Origin: Actinomycetes bacterium
GTDB taxonomy: Bacteria > Actinomycetota > Acidimicrobiia > Acidimicrobiales > Microtrichaceae
Length of the DNA: 16,032 nt
Direction: 5' to 3'
NCBI GenBank assembly: GCA_023423215.1
Contig: JAFAFZ010000355.1
Coordinates: 1 to 16,032 of the forward strand
In this document: positions 1 through 7,284 of the stretch, piece by piece
How positions within the stretch are numbered: the stretch's first letter is position 1
How the letters are laid out: every line of letters starts with the position of its first letter
The notes under the pieces: model-generated
Seen by the model: only the letters and a program-made list of their open reading frames with translations
Databases searched by the model: none
Told to the model about the DNA's origin: nothing
Position numbers and translations under genes: made by a program

Positions 1-21
1 ATTAGTTGCTGGGGCGGCGCC

Positions 22-40
22 GGGGGGCCCCCCCCCCCCC
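22..40. other. G6-C13 homopolymer block at window edge
   Basis: Six G are followed directly by thirteen C just beyond the 3' end of the first minus-strand gene. Bases 1-69 contain no gene I can support. The block can fold on itself and might act as a weak 3'-end structure, but runs like this are also a common place for assembly or base-calling error near a contig end, so the exact length should not be trusted. Confidence 0.5.
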
Positions 41-69
41 ACCGAACCTCCGGCGGCCGACGCGCCCGT

Positions 70-1314
70 TCAGGCGTCGAGGTAGGCGCCGGGCTGTGAG
101 ACGACCCCGCGCCGCCAGCGGCGTGGCGTCGCGATGAGTGCTCTCGGGTAGTCCTCGAACAGCCAGCGGGTGAAGTTGCGGCGGGTCCAGTCGTTCGCCG
201 CCGCGATGGCGACGGCGGTGCGGGCGCCGCGCGGGGTGGACAGCCCACGCACCAGCAGCTTCGACATGCGGTGGTCCGCCACCAGCTCGAGCGACAGCTC
301 ACGTGCGTACGCCCCAGCGGCGTCGCCGTGGCGGCCGTGGTCGCGCACCGCCTCGGCGGCTCGGATGCCCGTGACCAGCGCCTGACCGATGCCCTCACCG
401 GTCAGCACGTCGCACGCGGCGACGGCGTCGCCGACGAAGAGCGTGCGGCGGGTCACCGGGGGGAGCTCGTCGACCCGGGCCGGGATGGGCCAGGCACGGT
501 GCGGCTCGTCCGCGACGACGTCGGGGCCGAGCACGGCACGGATGTGGGGTCGCTGGAGCAGGTCCTCCCACAGGTGCTTCATGTCCTTGGTCCGACGCAC
601 GCCGTCGCGCTGCACGCCGAAGCCGATGTTCGCCCGCCCGTCGGGCAACGGGAAGGACCAGAAGTACCCGGGGACCAGGTCGGCCTCGAACGAGATGTAC
701 AGGTCGCGGGCCGCCAGCGTGCCGACCCCCGAGACGTACTGGCGGAACGCGTGCCACTCGCCCAGGTAGCCGGGAGCGGACACGCCGAGCTGCTTGCGCA
801 GCGGCGACCACATGCCGTCCGCGCCGATGACCCACGCGGCGCGCAGCGTGCCGACGCCCTCGACCTCGACCGTCACGCCGGTGTCGTCCTCGACGGCGGA
901 CACGAGGGCGTGGCCGTCGAGCAGGTCGGCGCCCTCCTTGCGGGCCAGCTCGACGAGCGCGGCGTCCAGGTCCTTGCGCGTCGCGATGGCGGCGAACTGC
1001 CCGCCGGTGCGCGGCATGGCGAAGCGGGTGGTCGCACCCGAGGGCGACCGGATCCAGCAGGCGTCCGCCGGCTGCCACGAGGCCACCGAGGTCGGCTCCA
1101 GGCCCAGCGCCTCGAGGTGGCGCAGGGCGCCGGTCGTCAGTCCGTCGCCGCAGATCTTGTCGCGGGGGAAGCGGGCCTTGTCGGCCACCACGACGTCGAG
1201 CCCGGCGCGTGCCAGCGTGATCGCGGCGGCCGATCCGGCGGGACCGGCACCGACCACGAGCACGTCGACGCTGCGCACCCGGGCGCCGGCGCCCGTCAGG
1301 GAGGACCCGCTCAC
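70..1314 (-). CDS. Geranylgeranyl reductase family FAD-dependent oxidoreductase
   Basis: A 414-residue flavoprotein of the geranylgeranyl reductase/FixC-like group, which reduces isoprenoid double bonds or oxidises related lipids using FAD. The N-terminal dinucleotide-binding motif GAGPAG is at residues 22-27, followed by KICGDG at 53-58, the GADG motif at 164-167, PGYFWSFP at 215-222 and the second FAD motif VGDA with GEGI at about 294-309. All of these are expected of the family and no key motif is missing. I chose the GTG at 1314 because it overlaps the stop of the upstream acyltransferase as GTGA, which suggests translational coupling; a second GTG at 1278 would also work and leaves 402 residues. 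The substrate is unknown. Menaquinone, carotenoid or polyprenyl lipids are possible, and some relatives are halogenase- or monooxygenase-like. The family call is firm, the substrate is not. Confidence 0.88.
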   Translation of the reverse strand: MSGSSLTGAGARVRSVDVLVVGAGPAGSAAAITLARAGLDVVVADKARFPRDKICGDGLTTGALRHLEALGLEPTSVASWQPADACWIRSPSGATTRFAMPRTGGQFAAIATRKDLDAALVELARKEGADLLDGHALVSAVEDDTGVTVEVEGVGTLRAAWVIGADGMWSPLRKQLGVSAPGYLGEWHAFRQYVSGVGTLAARDLYISFEADLVPGYFWSFPLPDGRANIGFGVQRDGVRRTKDMKHLWEDLLQRPHIRAVLGPDVVADEPHRAWPIPARVDELPPVTRRTLFVGDAVAACDVLTGEGIGQALVTGIRAAEAVRDHGRHGDAAGAYARELSLELVADHRMSKLLVRGLSTPRGARTAVAIAAANDWTRRNFTRWLFEDYPRALIATPRRWRRGVVSQPGAYLDA

Positions 1315-2675
1315 GCCAGGTCCAGCAGCTCGTCGTAGGAGAGCCGCAGGCAGTCCATGAGCACGTCGGTGTCCGGCACCGCCGACGGGTCGACGTTGAC
1401 GCCGATGTTCAGCTCGTTCTGGTAGCTGAGCAGCGTGACGTTGACCGCCGCTCCGGCGAGCGGGCCGAACGGGTAGACGGCCACGACGGGCACGCCGCGC
1501 AGGTACAGCGGGACCGGCGAGCCCGGCACGTTCGACGCCTGGAAGTCGAGGCCACGCATCATCGTGCCGAACACCTGGGTGACCACCGAGGTGGGCAGCC
1601 GGTTGAGCAGGCTGGCGACGGGCTCCACCAGGTGGTTCGCCGGCTCGTCCCGAGCGGCGACCGCCCGGGCGCGGACCCGCTCCATCATCGCGAGCAGGTC
1701 GTCGTCCGCCAGCGGGACCTCGAACCGGGCCGGGACGAACGAGTTGCCGACGGAGCTCATCGAGGCAGCGCCGCGGATGTTGATCGGCATGCCCATGCGC
1801 AGCGAGGCCTGCTCGACGCCGTGGTGGCGGTGGTACAGCGCCAGACCGTGCGCGATGCCGGTGACGAAGGTGTCGTTGAGCGTGCCACCGATGCGGTTGC
1901 CGACCTTCTTCGCCAGGTCGAGCGGCATGGTGAGCACGTCCAGCCGGCTCGAGAGCGAGCGGCGCGTCATGATCGCCGAGAGCGGGGTCGCCTCGGGCCG
2001 CAGGATCCGCGTGACCGAGCCGAGCAGCTCGCTGGCGGCCACCATCGAGCCGGTCGGGTCGTGGGTGGCGCCTCGCACCGAGTCGATGCCGGTCGTGGCG
2101 TAGCGGCGCGCCATGGCGGACTGGCGGCGGGCCTCGTGCTGGAACGCGTCGACGAAGCGCTCGGTCTGGTTGAGCACGTGCACGCGGGGCGCGTGCGGCA
2201 TCGGGCGCTCCTCGGCGTCCGGCTCCAGGTCGAACAGCTCGAGCATCAGTTCGACGCCGCCCACGCCGTCGGTGATCGAGTGGTGGAACTTCAACAGGAT
2301 CGCGGAGCGCCCGCCGACGAGGCCGTCGACGATCGTCGCCTCCCACAGCGGGCGAGCGCGGTCGAAGCCCTGCATCGACACGGGACCGGCCATCGAGAGC
2401 AGGTCGGCCATGGAGCCGGTGCCCGGGACCCGCGCCGAGCGCAGGTGGTAGCGCAGGTCGAAGTTCGGATCGATCTCCCAGCGTGGGGGCGCGAGCGACA
2501 GCGGGTTCGAGCGCACCCGCTGACGCAGCCGGGGGATGATGCGGCTCGCGCGCTCGAAGGTGCGGTGCAGCTCGTCGGGGTCCACCTCGCCCTCGAGCAC
2601 CATCGCCGTGGTGATGGTCGAGCGCAGCATCGGGTCCTTCTCGATGTGCCACATCAGCGCGTCGGTGTCGCTCAT
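1311..2675 (-). CDS. WS/DGAT family O-acyltransferase (wax ester / triacylglycerol synthase)
   Basis: An acyl-CoA-dependent O-acyltransferase that esterifies long-chain alcohols or diacylglycerol for storage lipid. From the ATG at 2675 it has 454 residues. The catalytic motif HHSITDG lies at 131-137, preceded by PLWEATIVDG at about 109-118. The C-terminal domain carries LNDTFV at 266-271 and SNVPGSP at 381-387, and the length is normal for the family (about 450-480). The ATG at 2675 has GAGGA five bases upstream and begins the conserved-looking MSDTDALMW. An in-frame GTG at 2732 also has a GAGG sequence upstream and would add 19 residues with lower GC at third positions, so I rate it less likely. 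The next gene overlaps the stop as GTGA, making a two-gene lipid operon with the reductase. Wax ester and triacylglycerol synthesis cannot be told apart from sequence. Confidence 0.9.
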   Translation of the reverse strand: MSDTDALMWHIEKDPMLRSTITTAMVLEGEVDPDELHRTFERASRIIPRLRQRVRSNPLSLAPPRWEIDPNFDLRYHLRSARVPGTGSMADLLSMAGPVSMQGFDRARPLWEATIVDGLVGGRSAILLKFHHSITDGVGGVELMLELFDLEPDAEERPMPHAPRVHVLNQTERFVDAFQHEARRQSAMARRYATTGIDSVRGATHDPTGSMVAASELLGSVTRILRPEATPLSAIMTRRSLSSRLDVLTMPLDLAKKVGNRIGGTLNDTFVTGIAHGLALYHRHHGVEQASLRMGMPINIRGAASMSSVGNSFVPARFEVPLADDDLLAMMERVRARAVAARDEPANHLVEPVASLLNRLPTSVVTQVFGTMMRGLDFQASNVPGSPVPLYLRGVPVVAVYPFGPLAGAAVNVTLLSYQNELNIGVNVDPSAVPDTDVLMDCLRLSYDELLDLA

Positions 2676-2828
2676 GCGGTCCTCGAAGTGCACCGGCTGT
2701 GCCGGGTTGGTGCGATTGCCGGCAGCGTTCACGTCAGCCCTCGATCGTCCTGCGCGCCTGCGATGACGAGCTGGTTCCGCTCACACGGTACCCGCGCCCA
2801 CGGACGCCGAGCAGGTGCGGTCCGGGCC

Positions 2829-2872
2829 CTCTGCTCGAGCGGACCTCCGGCTCTGCTCGAGCGGACCTCCGG
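2829..2872. repeat. 22-bp perfect tandem duplication
   Basis: Bases 2829-2850 and 2851-2872 are identical 22-mers in head-to-tail order, each containing the 8-bp palindrome GCTCGAGC. They lie in the gap between the end of the VanW gene and the start of the acyltransferase gene, both on the minus strand. GGTCCG at 2819-2824 can also pair with CGGACC at 2840-2845. The sequence could take part in transcript ending or be a simple slippage duplication. No T-tract follows, so I do not call it an intrinsic terminator. Confidence 0.8.
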
Positions 2873-2897
2873 GCCGGGCCGACGGCGACCGCGGCGG

Positions 2898-4508
2898 TCA
2901 CTCGCAGTCGTAGTTGGCGTTGAACGTGTCGGTCTCGACGCGGCCGTCGACGAAGGTGCGGGTCCGTTCCGTGGTGACCCGGCCGCAGCCCGAGGTGGGC
3001 CGCTGTGCGGTCTGCTCGCCGGTCGCGTACCGGGTCGACCACAGGTCCACCGTCACCGAGGTGCCGGTGAAGGTCGGCCAGATGACGACGCCGTAGGGGG
3101 TCTCGTTGCGGATCTTCAGATCGACGCTCGGGTACGCCAGCGTGGCCTCGCGGCCGAAGGGGTAGCGGCTGATGTACTTCGAGTGCGCCTTGTAGGTCGG
3201 GATGTCCAGACCACCGAAGAAGGCGGCGTTGAACAGCGTCGTCGCGTACTGGCTGACACCGCCGCCGATGTCGGTCGAGAACTCGCCGTCCTGGATGACG
3301 CCGCCCTCGACGAAGCCCTTCTCGGTCGTGCGTCGGCCGACGGTGTCGTTGACCGAGAACGTGCCGCCCGGCGGGATGAGGATGCCCTGGGTGAGCTCGG
3401 CGATCCGGTGGATGTTGGTGACGCGGGACTCGCAGCACTTGTAGTTGGTCGTGAAGGTCCCGATGATCTCCTTCACGCCCAGGGTGGCGGCCCAGTCGCG
3501 GCCCTGCTGGGCGGTGATCGGCCGGGTGGGCAGGGCGATCTCGGTCTGGCCCGCCAGCAGGCCGTCGACGATGCGCTGCGGGGCGTCCTCGGTGCAGCAG
3601 ACCTGTGCGTCCTCGCCCCCGACCGGCACCGGCGTGCCGTTCTGGATGTCGAAGCGCACGTTCGTCGGGTTGCGAGAGGACGGCGCCCGCTCGGCGAGGA
3701 TCTCCGCGACCGGCTCTGGCTGCATCGTCAGTCGCGGCGTCGTGCCGTCGATCGCGAGCCCGAACGCCGGGCGGAACTCCTTGCCCTCGACCTCGACCTT
3801 CGTGCCGCCCGCGTCCAACGTGACGGTCCCGCCGGTGACGCTGTTGGCCTGGTCGACGACCGCCTGCACCGCGGCGTCGCTGATGGTCGGCTGCGTGACG
3901 GTCTCGGCGACCTCGATGCGGATCGGCTCGCCGACGTCGCCGAGCGACCTGGGCAGCGCGGTCACGACGTCGTTGACGGTGATCTCCTTGCCCGGGGTGC
4001 CCGGCACCAGGGCGACGGCGTCCTCGGTGGCGGTCATCGACGGTTCGACGGGCGTGGTCCGGTGGTCGCCCTGCAGCGCGACGAGCGTCGCCGACAGCTG
4101 CTCGACGTCGACGCTGACCACGACGTCCGCGGTGCGCTCGGTGAAGAGCGAGGTGAGCCAGCGCACCGGCCGGGTGGGCAGCGGGTCGTCGCGGCCCAGG
4201 TCGTGCACCTCGTCCGCGGTGGCCGTCGTGTCGATCGAGAGCCCGAGCTCCCCGGCGGTGCTGGTGACGGTGTACTCGCCCGCGTCGATCTCGATGGGCG
4301 TGGAGGGCAGCTGCTCGGCGAGCTCGGCCAGCTGGCCGGTCAGCTCGTCGTCGTTCGAACCGCCGACGGGTGCGCCGGCCACGGTGACGTTGCGGACGAC
4401 GTCGTCACCGGTCCGCCAGGTGTCCACGCCCCAGGCCGCGGCGACGAGCGCGATCACCACGAGGGGCGCCGCGACGACTCCGATGGTGACCTTCCTGCCC
4501 GTCGACAC
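2898..4508 (-). CDS. VanW domain protein with N-terminal membrane anchor (YoaR-like)
   Basis: From the GTG at 4508 the protein has 536 residues. A short basic start (MSTGRK) is followed by a hydrophobic segment at about 7-26, so it is anchored in or exported across the membrane. Residues 35-340 look like the two-part peptidoglycan-binding-4/YoaR region that usually precedes VanW. The VanW domain covers about 348-482, with RVTNIHRIAE, PPGGTFSVND, RRTTEKGF and GGGVSQYATTLFNAA. The position that is often Cys in GGGxCQ is Ser here. Two adjacent-cysteine pairs (304-305 and 358-359) plus Cys508 and Cys535 could form disulfides outside the cell. An in-frame ATG at 4562 adds 18 residues of poorer codon use; neither start has a clear Shine-Dalgarno. 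VanW has no settled biochemical role, and a cell-envelope function is inferred. No van resistance genes are nearby. Confidence 0.87.
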   Translation of the reverse strand: MSTGRKVTIGVVAAPLVVIALVAAAWGVDTWRTGDDVVRNVTVAGAPVGGSNDDELTGQLAELAEQLPSTPIEIDAGEYTVTSTAGELGLSIDTTATADEVHDLGRDDPLPTRPVRWLTSLFTERTADVVVSVDVEQLSATLVALQGDHRTTPVEPSMTATEDAVALVPGTPGKEITVNDVVTALPRSLGDVGEPIRIEVAETVTQPTISDAAVQAVVDQANSVTGGTVTLDAGGTKVEVEGKEFRPAFGLAIDGTTPRLTMQPEPVAEILAERAPSSRNPTNVRFDIQNGTPVPVGGEDAQVCCTEDAPQRIVDGLLAGQTEIALPTRPITAQQGRDWAATLGVKEIIGTFTTNYKCCESRVTNIHRIAELTQGILIPPGGTFSVNDTVGRRTTEKGFVEGGVIQDGEFSTDIGGGVSQYATTLFNAAFFGGLDIPTYKAHSKYISRYPFGREATLAYPSVDLKIRNETPYGVVIWPTFTGTSVTVDLWSTRYATGEQTAQRPTSGCGRVTTERTRTFVDGRVETDTFNANYDCE

Positions 4509-4579
4509 GGGGAACAGAGTCGCGCACACCCGACCGCTCCACGTGGCATCCTCGTGTGACATTCACAGGATCGGGTCGA

Positions 4580-4618
4580 TCCACCCGTTCCGGCGCGCCT
4601 CCGGTGCGCCCGGGTGGA
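4580..4618 (+). promoter_or_regulatory. Long imperfect inverted repeat upstream of the MaoC gene
   Basis: TCCACCCG at 4580-4587 is the exact reverse complement of CGGGTGGA at 4611-4618. Inside it GGCGC (4592-4596) pairs with GCGCC (4606-4610), leaving only a four-base bulge on one side. The element sits in the short space between the divergent VanW and MaoC genes, 41 bases before the MaoC ATG. It could be an operator or a 5'-leader hairpin. A terminator is unlikely because no gene reads into it from the left. Confidence 0.45.
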
Positions 4619-4659
4619 CCCGGGGGGACCAGGCCCGCAACGCCACGAGGAGCATCACG

Positions 4660-5520
4660 ATGCCCATCGACGCCACCGCCGTCGGCTTCCGTTCCGAGCC
4701 CCGCACCTCGGCGTGGACCACCGCCCAGAGCCTGCTCTACGCCGTGGGCGTCGGCGCCGGCCAGGAGCCGACCGACGCCGCCGAGCTGCCCTTCGTCACC
4801 GAGAACTCGATGGACGTGCCGACGCGGGCGCTGCCGACGATGCCGGTGATCATCTCCGAGATCTCGCACCTGTTCGCCCACGTCGGCAGCTTCAACCCGG
4901 CGATGCTGGTGCACGGCGAGCAGACGGTGGTGCTGCACAAGGAGCTGGGCAGCTCGGGTGAGGTCTCGACCGAGTCCGAGATCACCGCCGTGTGGGACAA
5001 GGGCAAGGGCGCCGTGGTCGAGATCACGGCGCACGCGACCGACACCGCGTCGGGCGAACCGGCCTTCGACCTGGTGATGTCCGCGTTCATCCGCGGCGAG
5101 GGCGGCTTCGGCGGCGAGCGTGGCCCGTCGGGCCCGAAGAACGAGGCGCCGGACAAGGCGCCCGACGACCAGGTCACATTGTCGACCCGTCCGGAGCAGG
5201 CGCTGGTCTACCGGCTCTCGGGTGACCGCAACCCGCTGCACTCGGACCCGTCGTTCGCTGCGCTCGCCGGGTTCGACCGGCCGATCCTCCACGGGTTGTG
5301 CACCTACGGCTTCACCGGCCGGGCGCTGCTGCGCTCCCTGTGCGACTCGGACCCGGCGCGCTTCCGCTCGATCGAGGGGCGCTTCTCGTCGCCCGTGTTC
5401 CCGGGCGAGGAGCTCACGACCAGCATCTGGCGGGTCGGCACCGGCGAGGCCAGGTTCGTGGTCCACGCGAGCGGTGACCGCCTCGTGATCGACTCGGGCC
5501 GCTGCCTCTTCGACGAGTGA
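4660..5520 (+). CDS. MaoC-like double hot-dog enoyl-CoA hydratase
   Basis: A 286-residue (R)-specific hydratase that adds water to trans-2-enoyl-CoA thioesters in the cytoplasm. The N-terminal hot-dog half runs to about 145 and includes MLVHGEQ at 82-88. A Gly/Pro-rich linker follows at about 146-170, then the catalytic C-terminal half. The hydratase-2 signature is complete at 184-200 (YRLSGDRNPLHSDPSFA), giving the Asp189/His194 pair with Asn191, and is followed by GFDRPILHGLCTYG. The ATG at 4660 is well supported by GAGGAG seven bases upstream. The stop overlaps the next gene's GTG as GTGA. The two-domain form resembles the hydratase part of eukaryotic peroxisomal multifunctional enzyme 2 and actinobacterial steroid or fatty-acid catabolic hydratases. 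No other beta-oxidation gene is in the window, so the exact acyl substrate is open. Confidence 0.92.
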   Translation: MPIDATAVGFRSEPRTSAWTTAQSLLYAVGVGAGQEPTDAAELPFVTENSMDVPTRALPTMPVIISEISHLFAHVGSFNPAMLVHGEQTVVLHKELGSSGEVSTESEITAVWDKGKGAVVEITAHATDTASGEPAFDLVMSAFIRGEGGFGGERGPSGPKNEAPDKAPDDQVTLSTRPEQALVYRLSGDRNPLHSDPSFAALAGFDRPILHGLCTYGFTGRALLRSLCDSDPARFRSIEGRFSSPVFPGEELTTSIWRVGTGEARFVVHASGDRLVIDSGRCLFDE

Positions 5521-6392
5521 GCGGGCCCCGCCACCTCCCCTTCGACGGCCGGCCGCACCGGTTGCGCATGGGGCTGCGGCCCTTGCGGCCGGTGGAGTGG
5601 CTCGAACCCGACGAACGTCGAACCGACCAGCTCGCGCTCAAGCGACGCCTGGTCGCCGAGCACCGCGAACAGGTCATCGCAGTGACGCCCGACGACGACG
5701 GCCGGGTGCGTGCCGCCAGCGAGGAGCTGCTCGTGTCGGTGCGCGCTGAGCTGACTGCACGAGGGCTGCACGAGCTCGGGATCGACCCCGGCGCCGACGT
5801 CGACCACGCGGAGGTGCACCCGATCGAGGCCGTCGGACTGCTCACCCAGGAGGACTGGTGCGTGCACCTGCCGGATGCGGCCGGCCGATGGCGGCTGGCT
5901 GCGGCGTCGGTGTGCTTCCCCACTCGGTGGGACCTGACGCAGAAGATCGGGCGGACGGTGCGAGAGATCCACGCGCCGGTGCCGGGCTACGACGAGCAGC
6001 TGGGTGACGCGGTCGACCGCTTCTTCGACCGGCTGACGGCCGAATCAGGTCTGGGGCGCCTGAACTGGAACCTGCTCGACGATCCGGCGCTCTTCCAGCC
6101 CGTGCGGGACCACCGTTCCGGCGCGGTCGGTTTCGATGAGGTGGGGGAGCGGTTCTGGCTGCGGGTCGAGCGTCAGACGCTGGTGCGGCTGCCGGCGTCC
6201 GGCGCGACCGTGTTCTCGATCCGGGTGCACCAGGACCCCCTCGACGTGCTGTGCGCGGACGTCGAGGCGGTCGAGCGCGTGCGGGCGACGCTGCGTGCCC
6301 TGCCGCCGGACGCCGTCGCCGAGAAGGGCCTCGTCGACTCGTTCGACGCCATCCTGGCGTGGCTGGACCGCGCCGGGTTCGCCGGTGCCTGA
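5517..6392 (+). CDS. DUF3445 / haem-dependent oxidative N-demethylase (HODM)-like protein
   Basis: A 291-residue protein that I place in the DUF3445 family, whose characterised member is the haem subunit of a dimethylamine oxidative N-demethylase. Supporting landmarks are HAPVPGY at 152-158, RLNWNLLDDPALFQP at 181-195, LRVERQTLVRLP at 215-226 and VFSIRVHQDPL at 232-242, in the usual order and at a usual spacing. The GTG at 5517 overlaps the MaoC stop (GTGA), so the two are very likely translated together. A hairpin surrounds its stop codon. No reductase, ferredoxin or second demethylase subunit is encoded nearby, so an N-demethylase reaction is not established. Haem binding is inferred from family membership only. 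The pairing with an acyl-CoA hydratase may point to a different substrate. Confidence 0.72.
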   Translation: MSGPRHLPFDGRPHRLRMGLRPLRPVEWLEPDERRTDQLALKRRLVAEHREQVIAVTPDDDGRVRAASEELLVSVRAELTARGLHELGIDPGADVDHAEVHPIEAVGLLTQEDWCVHLPDAAGRWRLAAASVCFPTRWDLTQKIGRTVREIHAPVPGYDEQLGDAVDRFFDRLTAESGLGRLNWNLLDDPALFQPVRDHRSGAVGFDEVGERFWLRVERQTLVRLPASGATVFSIRVHQDPLDVLCADVEAVERVRATLRALPPDAVAEKGLVDSFDAILAWLDRAGFAGA

Positions 6393-6407
6393 ACGCTGCG
6401 AACCCGG
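6373..6407 (+). terminator. Hairpin spanning the stop codon of the DUF3445 gene
   Basis: CCGGGTTCGC at 6373-6382 and GCGAACCCGG at 6398-6407 are perfect 10-bp complements with a 15-base loop that contains the TGA at 6390-6392. The arm is followed by TGGGTTGT rather than a true T-run. The position at the end of a two-gene unit suggests transcript ending or 3'-end protection. It is a hairpin by sequence; the terminator role is inferred. Confidence 0.5.
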
Positions 6408-6541
6408 TGGGTTGTCGCCACGGCGAGACCTATCGTCGAGCGACGAGCGGGACGTCGATCGGGTTGAAGCAGCGACGCCGCGTCGTGCGTCTCCATGCAC
6501 CACTTCCCGGACATGCGTGGCGAGGATGAGAGGACGAGCGA

Positions 6542-6793
6542 GTGACAGCACAGGTTCGATCTGGCGAGTCCACCCGCTACACCGTTCGCCTCGGCCTCCG
6601 TCCCGGTGATCGCTCAGTGGAGTTCCGGGTGGTCACGGCGATGGGTGAGCTCAAGGCGGTCGTGATGGCGGCCTGCCGGATGGCGCACGTGAGCCCGGAG
6701 GAGTCGACCTTGACCGTGGAGATCGTCCACGTGGAGCACGAGTTCTCGATCGACCCCGAGCACGATCTCCTCGACTACTGGGAGATGTCGTAG
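6542..6793 (+). CDS. Unrecognised small protein, 83 residues
   Basis: I do not recognise this protein. It begins at a GTG with a strong Shine-Dalgarno-like GAGAGGA seven bases upstream, and its codon use matches neighbouring genes, so I think it is real. The sequence has no membrane segment, signal peptide or cysteine pair. It has one Cys (residue 45), several basic residues in the first half and an acidic C-terminal third ending DLLDYWEMS, and predicts as mixed alpha/beta. It stands alone, 149 bp after the DUF3445 gene, from which it is separated by the stop-codon hairpin, so it probably has its own promoter; TATCGT at 6431-6436 is a possible -10 box without a convincing -35. A 16-codon ORF (6495-6545) overlaps its start as GTGA. 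Confidence 0.62.
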   Translation: MTAQVRSGESTRYTVRLGLRPGDRSVEFRVVTAMGELKAVVMAACRMAHVSPEESTLTVEIVHVEHEFSIDPEHDLLDYWEMS

Positions 6794-6839
6794 CTCCGAG
6801 TGGCCCACCCCGCCGACCGAGGGTCGTCGAGCAGGGGGT

Positions 6840-7079
6840 GAACAGCGATCCGAGCCCGGCGAACCGTCGCGGCTCGTCGGCGGCCAGTAGACCGTCGCCG
6901 ACCACCACGGCCCGTCGGCCCGCACCGTGTGCGAGATCGTCACGTCCAGCAGGTCGTCGGCGCCGATGCCCTCGGCGTCGGTCATGTCGGCGACGCGACG
7001 CAGCAGGTGGGGGGAGGTCCGTCGGTCGGTCGTCCAGGGCGTTGGCGAGCGAGAAGTGTCGGCAGCTGTACTCGTCCAT
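6840..7079 (-). pseudogene. Small conserved-looking gene broken by two opposite frameshifts
   Basis: Reading leftward from the ATG at 7079 gives MDEYSCRHFSLANALDDRP then TDLP. At the G6 run 7009-7014 the plausible frame changes and continues HLLRRVADMTDAEG, DDLLDVTISHTV and GPWWSATVYWP. Near 6882-6886 it returns to the first frame as ADEPRRFAGLGSLF. Removing one base at the G6 run and adding one near 6883 restores a single acidic protein of about 80 residues. The middle segment has a natural composition while the unshifted frame there is Arg-rich, as expected of out-of-frame GC-rich DNA. I cannot name the family; NALDDRP followed by LLRR feels like a small conserved hypothetical protein. The 3' end is uncertain because no stop follows in the final frame until 6651. 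It may be true decay or two sequence errors. Confidence 0.5.
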
Positions 7080-7145
7080 GCGACGAGCGTGGCAGGCCGG
7101 TTCCCGCACGTCCGTCGAATTCGGCGCAACTCGGTCGCGCGCAGG

Positions 7146-7284
7146 TCCGCACCCGATTCGCTCAGTTCTGCGAACCGGGAGGGGTTGTGCATGCCCTGGC
7201 GTGCACTTCCGCACCCGATTCGCTCAGTTGTGCGAACCGGGAGGGGTTGTGCATGCCCTGGCGTGCACAACCGCACCCGCTTCG
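7146..7284. repeat. 62-bp tandem repeat, two full copies plus a partial third
   Basis: Bases 7146-7207 and 7208-7269 match at 60 of 62 positions, and a partial third copy covers about 7270-7284. Each full unit contains two hairpins. Hairpin I (7152-7179 and 7214-7241) pairs CCCGATTCGC with GCGAACCGGG, with one mismatch. Hairpin II (7183-7210 and 7245-7272) is built around GTGCATGCC-CT-GGCGTGCAC; in the second copy its stem extends to 13 bp with one G-T pair. The period is not a multiple of three and no credible gene covers it. The array lies directly downstream of nucS. Confidence 0.9.

Noticed and set aside
1632..4559. Open frame of 975 codons on the plus strand
   Set aside because: It runs antisense through the acyltransferase and VanW genes, has the Arg/Ala/Asp/His-rich composition of a GC-rich shadow frame and no recognisable motif.
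6495..6545. 16-codon ORF overlapping the start of the 83-residue gene as GTGA
   Set aside because: No Shine-Dalgarno is evident and ORFs this short arise often by chance; it is recorded only as a possible leader peptide.
7146..7284. CRISPR array
   Set aside because: The units are directly adjacent with no variable spacers, only about two copies exist, and no cas gene is present.
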